From Bacteroidales bacterium UBA2714 (GTDB lineage Bacteria > Bacteroidota > Bacteroidia > Bacteroidales > P3): DNA of 27,363 bases. The notes beneath the pieces were generated by a model, which ran no database searches, was not told the DNA's origin, and saw only the letters and a list, made by a program, of their open reading frames with translations. The stretch spans positions 5,512 to 32,874 of the forward strand of contig DEKU01000007.1 of assembly GCA_002354035.1 (NCBI GenBank), given 5' to 3'. Each line of letters begins with the position of its first letter. Within the stretch, counting starts at the first letter, position 1. Below, piece by piece: positions 1 through 7,681 of the stretch. Both the position numbers and the translations under genes were made by a program.

Positions 1-26
1 GCTCTAACCAACTGAGCTATTGAGGA
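1..26 (-). tRNA. tRNA 5' portion, cut by the window edge (probably tRNA-Asn)
   Basis: Read on the minus strand, the first 26 bases give a 7-base acceptor strand (TCCTCAA) followed by TAGCTCAGTTGGTTAGAGC, the canonical T8-A9 junction, D-stem and D-loop of a bacterial tRNA. The anticodon arm and 3' half lie outside the window, so the identity cannot be read. A TCCTC acceptor start is common in tRNA-Asn, which makes Asn the best guess. A good promoter lies just upstream on the same strand. Confidence 0.85.
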
Positions 27-54
27 AGGTTGCTTTTCTCTTTCAAAGCGGTTG

Positions 55-84
55 CAAAGATACGCACTTTTTTCGAACCGACAA
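55..84 (-). promoter_or_regulatory. Bacteroidota-type promoter of the tRNA
   Basis: On the minus strand a perfect TAnnTTTG element (TATCTTTG, 62 to 55) is preceded by a TTG (84 to 82) at 19 bases, matching the -7/-33 promoter architecture of Bacteroidota. Transcription would start near position 48, about 22 bases before the tRNA 5' end. Confidence 0.65.
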
Positions 85-132
85 AATTTTTTTTGAAAAA
101 AGTTTTCCAGTACACCTTTACAGTAATGATTA

Positions 133-1017
133 TCATATTGTTGCCAAGGTCAAAAATTTTATCATATCCCCTGCTACCAAGCTGCATTCTGACTGCTTTT
201 GGACTGCCAAATCAGCAGATTTGCCATGAATCCACACAGCCATCGAAGCACATATCGCTGCATTTAACTGATATTCTTTACTTTGAGCTAAAAAAGCCAA
301 AGTAATACCCGTCAGCACATCACCGCTCCCCGCTGTGGCCATGCCGGGATTACCCGTTGTGTTGACATACATTTCACCCTCACTCCCAGTAGTTTGAGTC
401 CGATGCCCCTTATACACTATAGCGCAATGCGTCTGTCGGCTCAACTTCCGTTGGTGCTGCTGACGCAAAGAAGGGGAGTCAAAAGAGCCGAACATCCGTT
501 CAAACTCGCGTGCATGGGGTGTCAGCACCGTAGGAGCCGCCATGCCCAACGTCCGCAACAGGTCGAGGCGGTCGGGCATAGCGGCCAGCATGTTCAGCCC
601 GTCGGCGTCCACCACCACCCTTTTGCCCACCGCCGCCAGCATCAGCGCGCGCATGGCGTCGGCGCTGGCAGTGCCCAATCCGGGCCCCACGCCCACGGCA
701 TCATAGCGCTCCAGCTCTTGCGGCGTGAAAGAGTGGGTCCAGTGGCACTCATCATCGTCCACCTGAACCATGGCCTCCGGCACAGCCGTCTGCATAATAT
801 CAACCCCGCGCCGTGGCACATGAACCGTCAGCAGGCCCACGCCAGCGCGCATACAAGCCCGCGCTGCCAGCACGGCGGCCCCCATCTTGCCGTAGCTCCC
901 CGCCACCAGCAGAGCGTGGCCATAGGTGCCTTTATGGCTCTCGGCGGGCCGGTTGTTGAGGAAATCGGGCCACACTGGGCGGTCCACCTCGAAAGTATTA
1001 TCGTCAATCTGTATCAT
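133..1017 (-). CDS. nnrD: ADP-dependent NAD(P)H-hydrate dehydratase (NnrD-type, stand-alone)
   Basis: This 294-residue cytoplasmic repair enzyme would dehydrate damaged, hydrated NAD(P)H (NADHX/NADPHX) back to NAD(P)H using ADP or ATP. Family marks are visible: KGTYGHALLVAGS near residue 29, GVGPGLG near 109, LTPHAREFERMFG at 165-177, and the nucleotide-binding loop GNPGMATAGSGDVLTG at 222-237 with the expected catalytic Asp at 233. Many bacteria, including many Bacteroidota as I recall, fuse this domain to an N-terminal NADHX epimerase; here only the dehydratase half is present and no epimerase is in the window. The open frame extends to 1062, but the added residues do not resemble the family, so I chose the ATG at 1017. 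No clear ribosome binding site is visible. It probably has its own promoter, because a terminator-like hairpin lies upstream. Confidence 0.9.
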   Translation of the reverse strand: MIQIDDNTFEVDRPVWPDFLNNRPAESHKGTYGHALLVAGSYGKMGAAVLAARACMRAGVGLLTVHVPRRGVDIMQTAVPEAMVQVDDDECHWTHSFTPQELERYDAVGVGPGLGTASADAMRALMLAAVGKRVVVDADGLNMLAAMPDRLDLLRTLGMAAPTVLTPHAREFERMFGSFDSPSLRQQHQRKLSRQTHCAIVYKGHRTQTTGSEGEMYVNTTGNPGMATAGSGDVLTGITLAFLAQSKEYQLNAAICASMAVWIHGKSADLAVQKQSECSLVAGDMIKFLTLATI

Positions 1018-1076
1018 CAATCTATCGTTTTGTGGCCTAACAGGCCTGTACCATCCCGTCACACGACGGAAACAAC

Positions 1077-1110
1077 AAAGGCGGCTCCGGTTGCCCGGTA
1101 CACCGCCTTT
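1077..1110 (-). terminator. Hairpin terminator after the beta-barrel protein gene
   Basis: An 8-bp perfect inverted repeat (AAAGGCGG at 1077-1084, CCGCCTTT at 1103-1110) lies 24 bases past the stop of the minus-strand gene ending at 1135. On the minus strand it runs into TTTGTTGTTTCC, a moderate U-rich tail. A CTTTTT tail on the plus side could make it bidirectional. Confidence 0.55.
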
Positions 1111-1134
1111 CTTTTTATAAGAACTACTATCTTC

Positions 1135-2154
1135 TTAGAAATGATAGGTGACACCCATGCCAAAGTTCCAGGTGCGGTTAAACATCTTGCTGGGGCTCTT
1201 GGCGGTGCTGATAAGGCCGTGGTAATAGTTGCCTTCGAAAAGCAGCTGCCAGTTGGGCGACACATTCATGCTCAGACCCAGCCCGCAAGCCAGACCGGCA
1301 TCGAAACGGTTGTCATAGCCGTCGATGAACTGATAGGTGTAGCCCGTGTTGTGGTGGGGCTCAGTAGCCTTGTAGATATAGCCGTCGCGATACTGGCTGA
1401 GCCAGTAGGCAGCATAGCCGCCAGCCATGAAATGGATGCGGACAGCCTCGCCACCGATCGAAAAGTCGGCCATCAGGGGCAACTGCAGGTACTGGTTCTG
1501 GTGGTAGGTATTATACTGCTGGCTGGCGCCATTGATGTCGACAGTAAGCTTGGTGGCATAATTCTTTGACAGCAGACCCACACCGCTGCGGATGCCGAAC
1601 CACTCGTTGAACTGATAGCCGGCGCGGAGCTCGAGGTTCAGACCACGGTAGGAATACCACGTGCCGTTGAAGATGGTCTTCTGCACGTCGAGCGAATTGC
1701 TGGTACCGCCAAGCAGCAAGCCGACATACCAACCCTTGGCCTCGTCGCGGCGGATGTCCTCCTCCGGAATCATGTTGCGGCGCACCGAACGGCGGTCCTG
1801 ATCCTCGACATTCTTGGCCTGAGCCTTAACATTCTTCTGATAAGGAGTCTCGACATAAGCGCCGTCGGCCTTCACCTGGTCGTTGCGCATAAACACGCGG
1901 GTGGAAGGCTGCACTCTCTCCACCAGCTGGGCGTTGAGGAAAGCCTGATACTGCTGCGCAGCGATGAGGGCTGTGGCCATACGACCCGACCGGGTCTGGA
2001 TTACCACACCATACTTGTTCAATGAATCCTGTGGCACATTGCTACCGTCCTTGAAAGTAATCAGTGCCGACACATACTCGGTGACGCCCTCATTCTGGGC
2101 GAATGCTCCGCCCATCAGGGCCAGGAACAATACTAAAAACAGTGATTTCTTCAT
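1135..2154 (-). CDS. Outer-membrane beta-barrel protein with an S8-propeptide-like N-terminal domain
   Basis: The 339-residue protein has a clear signal peptide (residues 1-19, ending GGAFAQ). Residues about 25-95 read like the small N-terminal domain found in Bacteroidota subtilisin-type (S8) peptidases: YVSALITFKDGS, then GVVIQTRSGRMATALI, then a segment ending ERVQPSTRVF. No protease domain follows. Instead there is a charged, mostly Lys/Arg/Glu/Asp linker (about 96-140), then alternating aromatic and polar strands with many Gly and Tyr, ending GMGVTYHF with the terminal aromatic typical of outer-membrane barrels (PorT/OMP_b-brl type). The role is unknown; by architecture it sits in the outer membrane with the N-terminal domain on one face. 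It appears to be transcribed alone, with a good promoter and a downstream hairpin. Confidence 0.75.
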   Translation of the reverse strand: MKKSLFLVLFLALMGGAFAQNEGVTEYVSALITFKDGSNVPQDSLNKYGVVIQTRSGRMATALIAAQQYQAFLNAQLVERVQPSTRVFMRNDQVKADGAYVETPYQKNVKAQAKNVEDQDRRSVRRNMIPEEDIRRDEAKGWYVGLLLGGTSNSLDVQKTIFNGTWYSYRGLNLELRAGYQFNEWFGIRSGVGLLSKNYATKLTVDINGASQQYNTYHQNQYLQLPLMADFSIGGEAVRIHFMAGGYAAYWLSQYRDGYIYKATEPHHNTGYTYQFIDGYDNRFDAGLACGLGLSMNVSPNWQLLFEGNYYHGLISTAKSPSKMFNRTWNFGMGVTYHF

Positions 2155-2192
2155 GATAATATAGTTTTATTATTTTACTCTGTTTTGTGTTG

Positions 2193-2221
2193 CAAAAATA
2201 CGCTTTTTTTTTCTATTGCAA
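2193..2221 (-). promoter_or_regulatory. Promoter of the beta-barrel protein gene
   Basis: On the minus strand TATTTTTG (2200 to 2193) fits TAnnTTTG, with TTG (2221 to 2219) 18 bases upstream. The predicted start near 2186 leaves a leader of about 32 bases before the ATG at 2154. Confidence 0.55.
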
Positions 2222-2323
2222 GAATAATAAAGCGCGGCCAAAACGCTACTCGCTTTATGTCAGCAAACTAAAGTCGCGTCCACCCGGTGTTGCGCCGCTG
2301 GCCGGAGGCCTTCCGCAGGCGGC

Positions 2324-3178
2324 CTACAGGTTGGCATAGGCAGGGGTGAACGTGTCGCCTCCCTGCACCGAACCCGTCGTCAGCCCCTTCTTGAGCCACT
2401 TCACGCGCTGGGCCGACGTGCCATGGTTGAACGAGTCGGGCACCGAATAGCCGCGTGCTCTCTTTTGAAGGTAATCATCACCAATCTTCGAAGCCACATT
2501 CAGGCCCTCCTCAATGTCGCCATCTTCGAGCGAGCCGAACATCTTGTTGTCGTGATAGGCCCACACGCCGGCATAATAGTCGGCCTGCAGTTCGAGCCTG
2601 ACACTGATTTGGTTCGACTCCTTCTCGCTGAGACGGCTCATCTGCTGATGGGCCTGAGTCAGCGTGCCGAGCAGATATTGCACATGGTGTCCCACCTCGT
2701 GGGCTATGACATAGGCGTATGCAAAATCGCCGTCGGCACCCAGCTGCTGGCGCATGCTGGAGAAGAACTCAAGGTCGATATACACACATTGGTCTGCCGA
2801 GCAATAGAACGGACCCGACGACGAGGTGGCGCCACCGCAACCGCTCTGCACCGACCCTTTGAAAAGCACCAGCTTGGGAGGCGTATAGGTGCGGCCCATC
2901 TTTCTGAATTCGGCCGTCCACACATCCTCGGTGCCGGCCAGAATCTGACTGGCAAACTTGGCCAGTTCCTGCTCCTCGGCCGTGGCCACATACTCGGTGT
3001 TCTCTCCCGAGGTGGAGTTGCCGCCGGCCAGTTGCAACACCTTGGTCGGGTCACCACCCATAATCAGCACAATGATACCGGCAATAATAAGACCCCCGAT
3101 ACCCAGGCCGGCTTTCTTGCCCACCTGTCCGCGGCGGTCGTCAACATTTTTGCTTTCGCGTCTTCCCTGTAGATTCAT
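2324..3178 (-). CDS. ypfJ: YpfJ-family neutral zinc metallopeptidase, membrane-anchored
   Basis: This 284-residue protein belongs to the putative neutral zinc metallopeptidase family (Zn_peptidase, YpfJ/KPN_02809). It has a charged Arg/Lys-rich N-terminus, one membrane segment at about 24-41, and an extracytoplasmic domain. The zinc-binding HEVGHH (His160, Glu161, His164) is present, with a downstream LELQADYYAGVWA segment at 193-205 that should supply a third ligand. The family-typical KGSVQSGCGGA and CSADQCVYID stretches precede it. The substrate is not known for the family. It stands alone, with 169 bases to the next gene and its own promoter about 200 bases upstream of the ATG. Length is normal for the family. 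Confidence 0.88.
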   Translation of the reverse strand: MNLQGRRESKNVDDRRGQVGKKAGLGIGGLIIAGIIVLIMGGDPTKVLQLAGGNSTSGENTEYVATAEEQELAKFASQILAGTEDVWTAEFRKMGRTYTPPKLVLFKGSVQSGCGGATSSSGPFYCSADQCVYIDLEFFSSMRQQLGADGDFAYAYVIAHEVGHHVQYLLGTLTQAHQQMSRLSEKESNQISVRLELQADYYAGVWAYHDNKMFGSLEDGDIEEGLNVASKIGDDYLQKRARGYSVPDSFNHGTSAQRVKWLKKGLTTGSVQGGDTFTPAYANL

Positions 3179-3383
3179 AATTCAGTCTATAAAGAGATTA
3201 AACAATCATTTCCTTGTCCACAGACGGCGAACGCGGCCACGGCAAGCTGCCCACACCACGGGTGTTGCTGCATCCAACCACGGCACCTGCCAGCACAATG
3301 TGCCTCTGCCCGCAGGCAACCGCATTGGATTCCACACCTTTAGACAATCGGCACCGTTGACCCGCCCACCATCTATGGTGCTG

Positions 3384-3413
3384 CAAATATACATTTTTTT
3401 TTTGAATCGGCAA
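3384..3413 (-). promoter_or_regulatory. Promoter for the YpfJ-type peptidase gene
   Basis: TATATTTG (3391 to 3384, minus strand) with TTG (3413 to 3411) exactly 19 bases upstream matches the Bacteroidota consensus. Transcription from about 3377 would give an unusually long leader of roughly 200 bases before the ATG at 3178. Confidence 0.55.
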
Positions 3414-3690
3414 GATTTCTTGAAGGTCGGGACACTCAGGGAGGCCAGTGCCTCTGCCCAAGCCGCTGGCACGCCCTCCCGCCGCAAGGCCCCCGATTCC
3501 CAGATTCCCAACAGCCGTCAGAAGCTATCGCAACCTCAACAGACCACTTGAACCACAGGCGCCAGCCCCGCCGAAATGGCAAGACCTATTCTATTACAGC
3601 ATTTTGACGCATTTTATTTTATATATATACACTGGTGCAGAGATAAAATACAATAGAAATAGAAACAAACAAGAAAATATATGGAAACAA
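3414..3690 (+). other. Intergenic region without a recognisable gene
   Basis: This is the rest of the 628-base gap between the ypfJ-type gene and the beta-mannosidase gene. Positions 3420-3590 are GC-rich and 3600-3690 are strongly AT-rich, with a run of TATA repeats and A-rich purine tracts. Short open frames here show no family features. I see no gene. Confidence 0.5.
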
Positions 3691-3727
3691 ACCCCTCTTG
3701 TTCTGCTGATGCTGGGGCAAGAGGGGT
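3691..3727 (-). terminator. Rho-independent terminator of the cinA-DUF486-mannosidase unit
   Basis: A perfect 10-bp inverted repeat (ACCCCTCTTG at 3691-3700, CAAGAGGGGT at 3718-3727) with a 17-base loop lies 79 bases beyond the mannosidase stop. On the minus strand it is followed by TTGTTTCC, a short U-rich tail. Confidence 0.7.
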
Positions 3728-3806
3728 ATGGGCGATGAGCCTTATGATGACAAGGAGCGGTCGCGCCACGGCCGGCGGAATGCAGGGCAGTGCGGCGCCG
3801 CGCGGC

Positions 3807-5909
3807 CTACCGCTGGGGACCAAGCACCTGGTTGAGGCACTTGAGGGTCACCGTGACGTGCGAGAGGTCGGCCTTGGGGTCGGCTGGGATGAAGCGGGCC
3901 TGGAGAGTGGCTCCGGCGGGGAGGTCAAAGTAGTTGAGGTCGAAATGACCGTCGACGTGGGGCGAAGTTTGCAGCATCACGTCGCGGAGACTGGTCTGCG
4001 CCTTGAGGTCGACCACCAGCTGCCCTTTGACCATGCGCTGGCTGAGGTCGTAGCGGGCCTTGGGCAGATGGAGATTGCGGGGATAGGTTTTATAGTATTT
4101 CGCCCAGCGGTCGAGGTCGACGGTGTCGCTGAAAAGGTCGCGGACACGGTAGTGGAGGGCGTTCCAGTTGCCGTAGTAGTCGACCGACGACCACGAGGCC
4201 ACGGGCCATACGTCGTTGAGCTGCCAATAGAGGGTGCCCATGCAGTGGGGCTGCGCCTGGAGGTGGCAGAGGATGCCGTAGCCTGTGCCCCAAGCCTGGA
4301 GGAGCTGGCTGACGTAGCAGAAATCCTCGAGGCTGAGCGAGCGGCTGTCGACGCCATAGTATTGTTGCATGGCTTTGTCAATTATCTCCAGTCCGCGACC
4401 GTGTTTCTGGTGTTTCTTCATGGTGGGGGAGTCGATGGTGCGCTGGTCGGCGGGGCAGTAGCGACAGACGGTGCTGTAGTCCGGGTAGCTCTGGAAGCCG
4501 AACTCGGACATGAAGCGGCCCGTCTTCTCACGGTACATTTCGAAAGGTTGCTCGCCCCACCATACGCCCCAGTAGTGGCTGTCGCCATGGGTGACGCATT
4601 CGGGATGGCCCCAGCCGAAGAGCGGCGAGGAGCTGATGTAGGGTCGACGCAGGGGGTCGCATTGGCTGACGGCCTGGGCCAGTATGCCATTGGGGCCGAA
4701 GAGGGTGTCGATGCCGTGCTGGAGGGTGGCTGTCTGTTCGGGAGTCCACTGGTATTGGGCTTGCCAGCCCCAGTCTTCCCAGCCGTTTTTCACCTCGTTG
4801 TTGCCACACCACAGCACCACACAGGGATGCTGCGCAATGCGGCGCACCTGCTCCTCGGCCTCGGCTTTGACGTTGGCGAGGAAGGCGGAGTCGGAGGGAT
4901 AGAGGGCGCAGCTGAAGTTGAAGTCGACCCACACCATGAGACCCAGCGAGTCGCAGAGATGGAAGAAGTAGTCGGGTTCGTAGATGCCGCCACCCCACAC
5001 GCGGAGCATGTTGAAATGGGCGTCCTTGGCGGCGGTGAGCAGGTGGCGGTAGCGGGCGCGGTTGGCGCTGTCGAGCACGGGGAAGGAATGGACGGGAATC
5101 CAGTTGGCACCCTTCACGAAGAGGGGTTTGCCGTTGCGGTAGAAGGTGAAGCTCTGTCCGATGGAGTCCTGCTCCTGCCGCAGCTCGACATTCCAGGAGC
5201 GGGGTTTGGCGACGGAGGGTTCTGGCTCGTCGCCGTTGAAGCACTCTAAGCGTGCCGCGCCGAGGATGCCGACGGTGCTGAGCTTAGGGCCCCAGTCCCA
5301 CCCCAGCATGTAGGGGGCCATGCGGCTCATGGCGCGGTGGTCGGGCAGGTCGTAGTCCATGTCGGGCCAGGGGTAGCCGTCCTCTGCACTCACCTTGGTG
5401 GCAAAATGGTTCTCGTTGCTTTGCTCTATGGGGAAGAAGGTGATTTCGATCATGGCCTCCTCGTCGGGGTCGGGCAGGATGCCACTGTCGATGAGGGACT
5501 CGAAGAGGCACACGCGGAAGGTGCGGAACATGTTGTCCGGCGACATGAGCAGGTGTTCGAAGGGGGCGCCCATGGTGGTGCCGGTGATGCGCACGTCGCA
5601 ATAGGTGACGCCTTCGAGCACGAGGTCGCAATGCTCGAAGCCCTCCCACATGTCGCGGGTGATGGTGGTGCGGTATTTCCATGGACGCTGCGCAACCCAT
5701 TGCACGGAGTCCTCGTTGGTGGCATAGAAGGGGTCGGGGATAAGGTCCTGGGCCATGAGGTCGGTGTGGATGCAGCCGGGAACGGTGGCGGGGTACCACT
5801 GGCCGTCATACTCGAACTCCCACTGCGAGAGAGGGATGGTTTGCATTTCTTTTTGGCAGCCGACAGCCAGGAGCAGGGGCGGCAACAACATGAGAAGGAC
5901 TTTTTTCAT
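3807..5909 (-). CDS. GH2 beta-mannosidase lipoprotein, shortened
   Basis: The 700-residue protein should release terminal beta-mannose from oligosaccharides or glycans in the cell envelope. It starts with a lipoprotein signal (LLLAVGC, lipidated Cys18). An N-terminal sugar-binding jelly-roll spans about 25-210, ending in the family mark GWDWGP (203-208). The catalytic barrel follows (about 250-590), with acid/base Glu372 in WCGNNE and nucleophile Glu469 in MSEFGFQS. A C-terminal beta domain occupies about 605-700. Family members are usually about 840-890 residues. Only about 40 residues separate GWDWGPKLSTVGI from FTFYRNGKPLFVKGANWIP, where a beta-sandwich of about 100 normally sits, and a second sandwich after the barrel also seems missing. 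The frame is open and all catalytic residues remain, so it is probably a functional short form. It is 12 bases downstream of the DUF486 gene. Confidence 0.9.
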   Translation of the reverse strand: MKKVLLMLLPPLLLAVGCQKEMQTIPLSQWEFEYDGQWYPATVPGCIHTDLMAQDLIPDPFYATNEDSVQWVAQRPWKYRTTITRDMWEGFEHCDLVLEGVTYCDVRITGTTMGAPFEHLLMSPDNMFRTFRVCLFESLIDSGILPDPDEEAMIEITFFPIEQSNENHFATKVSAEDGYPWPDMDYDLPDHRAMSRMAPYMLGWDWGPKLSTVGILGAARLECFNGDEPEPSVAKPRSWNVELRQEQDSIGQSFTFYRNGKPLFVKGANWIPVHSFPVLDSANRARYRHLLTAAKDAHFNMLRVWGGGIYEPDYFFHLCDSLGLMVWVDFNFSCALYPSDSAFLANVKAEAEEQVRRIAQHPCVVLWCGNNEVKNGWEDWGWQAQYQWTPEQTATLQHGIDTLFGPNGILAQAVSQCDPLRRPYISSSPLFGWGHPECVTHGDSHYWGVWWGEQPFEMYREKTGRFMSEFGFQSYPDYSTVCRYCPADQRTIDSPTMKKHQKHGRGLEIIDKAMQQYYGVDSRSLSLEDFCYVSQLLQAWGTGYGILCHLQAQPHCMGTLYWQLNDVWPVASWSSVDYYGNWNALHYRVRDLFSDTVDLDRWAKYYKTYPRNLHLPKARYDLSQRMVKGQLVVDLKAQTSLRDVMLQTSPHVDGHFDLNYFDLPAGATLQARFIPADPKADLSHVTVTLKCLNQVLGPQR

Positions 5910-5921
5910 GGCAAGGACATT

Positions 5922-6299
5922 TTAATTGGTTTTCAAGAAAGCAAAAAAGACGGCGGCCACAATGCAGCCGAAGGCCACAAGGTGGTTCCAGCGGATGGGC
6001 TCGCCCTTGAAGACGGTGGCCACAATGACGGTGAAGACAAAGAGCGAAATGCACTCCTGTATGATTTTGAGCTGCATGAGGGTGAAGGGGCCGCCAGTGA
6101 TTTGAGAGCCGATGCGGTTGGCGGGAATCATGAAGGAGTATTCGAAAAAGGCGGTACCCCACGAGAGGGCTATGATGGCGATGAGGGGCCAGTCTTTGAT
6201 GAGGTTCATCTGCTGGAGTTTGAGGTTGCCGTACCAGGCAAATGTCATGAAGACATTGGAGCAGACGAGCATGAGAATGGTGATTAAACCTTTGGGCAT
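5922..6299 (-). CDS. DUF486 (DMT-superfamily-like) small membrane protein
   Basis: This 125-residue inner-membrane protein matches the DUF486 family, small relatives of drug/metabolite transporters. Four hydrophobic segments are visible at about 3-20, 33-50, 75-95 and 103-122. Family-typical stretches are NVFMTFAWYGNLK, WGTAFFEYSFMIPANRIG and FTLMQLKIIQE. The open frame extends upstream to 6494, but that part overlaps cinA in a different frame and is proline/arginine-rich nonsense, so I chose the ATG at 6299. It is 35 bases after cinA and 12 before the mannosidase gene on the same strand, so the three are probably cotranscribed. Its substrate is unknown. Confidence 0.88.
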   Translation of the reverse strand: MPKGLITILMLVCSNVFMTFAWYGNLKLQQMNLIKDWPLIAIIALSWGTAFFEYSFMIPANRIGSQITGGPFTLMQLKIIQECISLFVFTVIVATVFKGEPIRWNHLVAFGCIVAAVFFAFLKTN

Positions 6300-6334
6300 G
6301 GGATTATGTGTTGCGGATGATGAACGTTTGGGTT

Positions 6335-7609
6335 TCAGACTTGGCGGGAGGATGGGTCGGGATGTTCGGCATTGACCATCTTGACGAGGTCGCTCCACAC
6401 GGCGTTGCAGGTGCGCTCGATGGTTTGGGCGCGGCGGTCGCCGAACCGGAGCAGGCGTGCCACGGTCTGGCTGTGGGACGCCACGGCAATCCACACGGTG
6501 CCGACAGGCTTCTGGGGTGTGCCGCCGCCGGGGCCGGCAATGCCGGTGGTGGCTACGGCATAGTGGCTGCCGAGGCGGTGGAGGGCGCCTTCGGCCATTT
6601 GGCGCACGGTGGGTTCACTGACGGCTCCGTGGGCAGCAAGGGTGTCGGGGTCGACTCCCAAGGCGCATTGTTTCACCTCGTTGCTGTAGGCCACGATGCC
6701 GCCTCGGTAGTACTCGGAGGCACCGGCCATGGCGGTGAGCTGCGACGCCAGGGCGCCGCCGGTGCAACTTTCGGCAGTGGCAAGGGTGAGATGGCGGAGG
6801 GTCATGGTGCGGGCCACAAGCTGGGGAAGGGTTTCAAGGTCTTCACCCACAATATATTGGCCAGCAATGGGGTAGAGCTTGCTTACAGCTTGCGCTATCT
6901 GTGTTTCGAGCAACGGACGGTCGTCGTGGCTCCCACGGGCGGTGAGGCGCAGTTTGAGCATTCCGGCCTGTGGCAGATAGGCCAGACGGATGGTGGAGGG
7001 CAGGGCCAGCTCCCAGGGCTCGATGAGGTCGGAAAGGAAGGACTCGCCGATGCCTTGTATCAGAATGTTCTTGTTGACAATCTGGTCGGTGCGGAAATGA
7101 GCCTGTAGTCTTGGGATAACTTCGGTCTGCATGAGGTTGACCATCTCGAAAGGGACGCCCGGCATGGAGACGATGACTTTGCCCTGATAGTCGAACCACA
7201 TGCAGGGGGCAGTGCCCAGCAGATTGTTGACCATGGTGCAGCAGCGCGGCACCCAGGCCTGCTGCCGATTGACGGGGGTGAGCTCGTAGCCGCGCGAATC
7301 GAAGATGCGCTTGATGTTGGCTAAGGCCTCCGGGTTCTCGTAAAGCTCGCTGTGGAAGAAGTCGCAGAGGGTGCGCTTGGTGATGTCGTCCTTGGTGGGG
7401 CCGAGGCCGCCCGTGATGAGGACCACATCGCTCTTTTCTATGCAATGACGGAGGTAGTAATCGATGTCGTCGGCGCGGTCGCCGATGACGAAGGTGCCGC
7501 AGACATCTATGCCCGCAGCTATGAGCATCTGGGCCATCGTGCTGGCATTTGTGTTGACTACCTGCCCGATGAGAAGCTCGTCGCCTATGTTTATGATGGT
7601 TGATTTCAT
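6335..7609 (-). CDS. cinA: CinA-family protein: MoCF-like domain plus nicotinamide-nucleotide amidohydrolase (PncC)
   Basis: The 424-residue cytoplasmic protein has the two-domain CinA layout. The N-terminal molybdopterin-binding-like domain (about 1-170) starts STIINIGDELLIGQVVNTN and contains ITGGLGPTKDD. The C-terminal PncC domain (about 265-415) shows TAESCTGGALASQLT, YSNEVK and TTGIAGPGGGTPQKPVGTV. The C-terminal domain deamidates NMN to nicotinate mononucleotide, feeding pyridine nucleotides back to NAD synthesis; the N-terminal domain has been linked to ADP-ribose pyrophosphatase activity in the family. The open frame begins at 7633, but the ATG at 7609 gives the family-typical start. 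A promoter element ends five bases upstream of this ATG, so the mRNA may be leaderless or nearly so. It is divergent from nadC, another NAD gene. Confidence 0.93.
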   Translation of the reverse strand: MKSTIINIGDELLIGQVVNTNASTMAQMLIAAGIDVCGTFVIGDRADDIDYYLRHCIEKSDVVLITGGLGPTKDDITKRTLCDFFHSELYENPEALANIKRIFDSRGYELTPVNRQQAWVPRCCTMVNNLLGTAPCMWFDYQGKVIVSMPGVPFEMVNLMQTEVIPRLQAHFRTDQIVNKNILIQGIGESFLSDLIEPWELALPSTIRLAYLPQAGMLKLRLTARGSHDDRPLLETQIAQAVSKLYPIAGQYIVGEDLETLPQLVARTMTLRHLTLATAESCTGGALASQLTAMAGASEYYRGGIVAYSNEVKQCALGVDPDTLAAHGAVSEPTVRQMAEGALHRLGSHYAVATTGIAGPGGGTPQKPVGTVWIAVASHSQTVARLLRFGDRRAQTIERTCNAVWSDLVKMVNAEHPDPSSRQV

Positions 7610-7613
7610 GGTG

Positions 7614-7621
7614 CAAAAGTA
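7614..7621 (-). promoter_or_regulatory. -7 promoter element of cinA
   Basis: TACTTTTG (7621 to 7614, minus strand) fits TAnnTTTG. It ends five bases before the cinA ATG, so transcription would start at or beside the start codon. No TTG is found at the ideal -33 distance. Confidence 0.45.
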
Positions 7622-7639
7622 CGAAAAAAACACAACTCG

Positions 7640-7671
7640 GAAAGATTATTTTAGATAATTGAAAGATTATT
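7640..7671 (+). repeat. Direct repeat of 11 bp in the cinA/nadC divergent promoter
   Basis: GAAAGATTATT occurs perfectly at 7640-7650 and 7661-7671, start to start 21 bases (about two helical turns). The first copy overlaps a small palindrome, ATTAT-N5-ATAAT (7645-7659). The second copy lies just upstream of the nadC -7 element. This is a candidate operator for both genes; the regulator is unknown. Confidence 0.6.
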
Positions 7672-7673
7672 CG

Positions 7674-7681
7674 TATTTTTG
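7674..7681 (+). promoter_or_regulatory. -7 promoter element of nadC
   Basis: TATTTTTG matches TAnnTTTG. A weak -33 (TTAG, 7651-7654) lies 19 bases upstream. Transcription from about 7688 leaves a 20-base leader before the ATG at 7708. Confidence 0.5.

Noticed and set aside
2280..2325. GGCCG/CGGCC stem after the YpfJ-type gene, as a terminator
   Set aside because: The stem is short and imperfect and no U tract follows on the minus strand, so I did not list it.
3681..5249. A 522-codon open frame on the plus strand, antisense to the beta-mannosidase gene
   Set aside because: It is a shadow of the GC-rich codon use of the real gene. Its translation is Val/Gly/Glu-rich with no domain marks, and the minus-strand frame has every catalytic motif.
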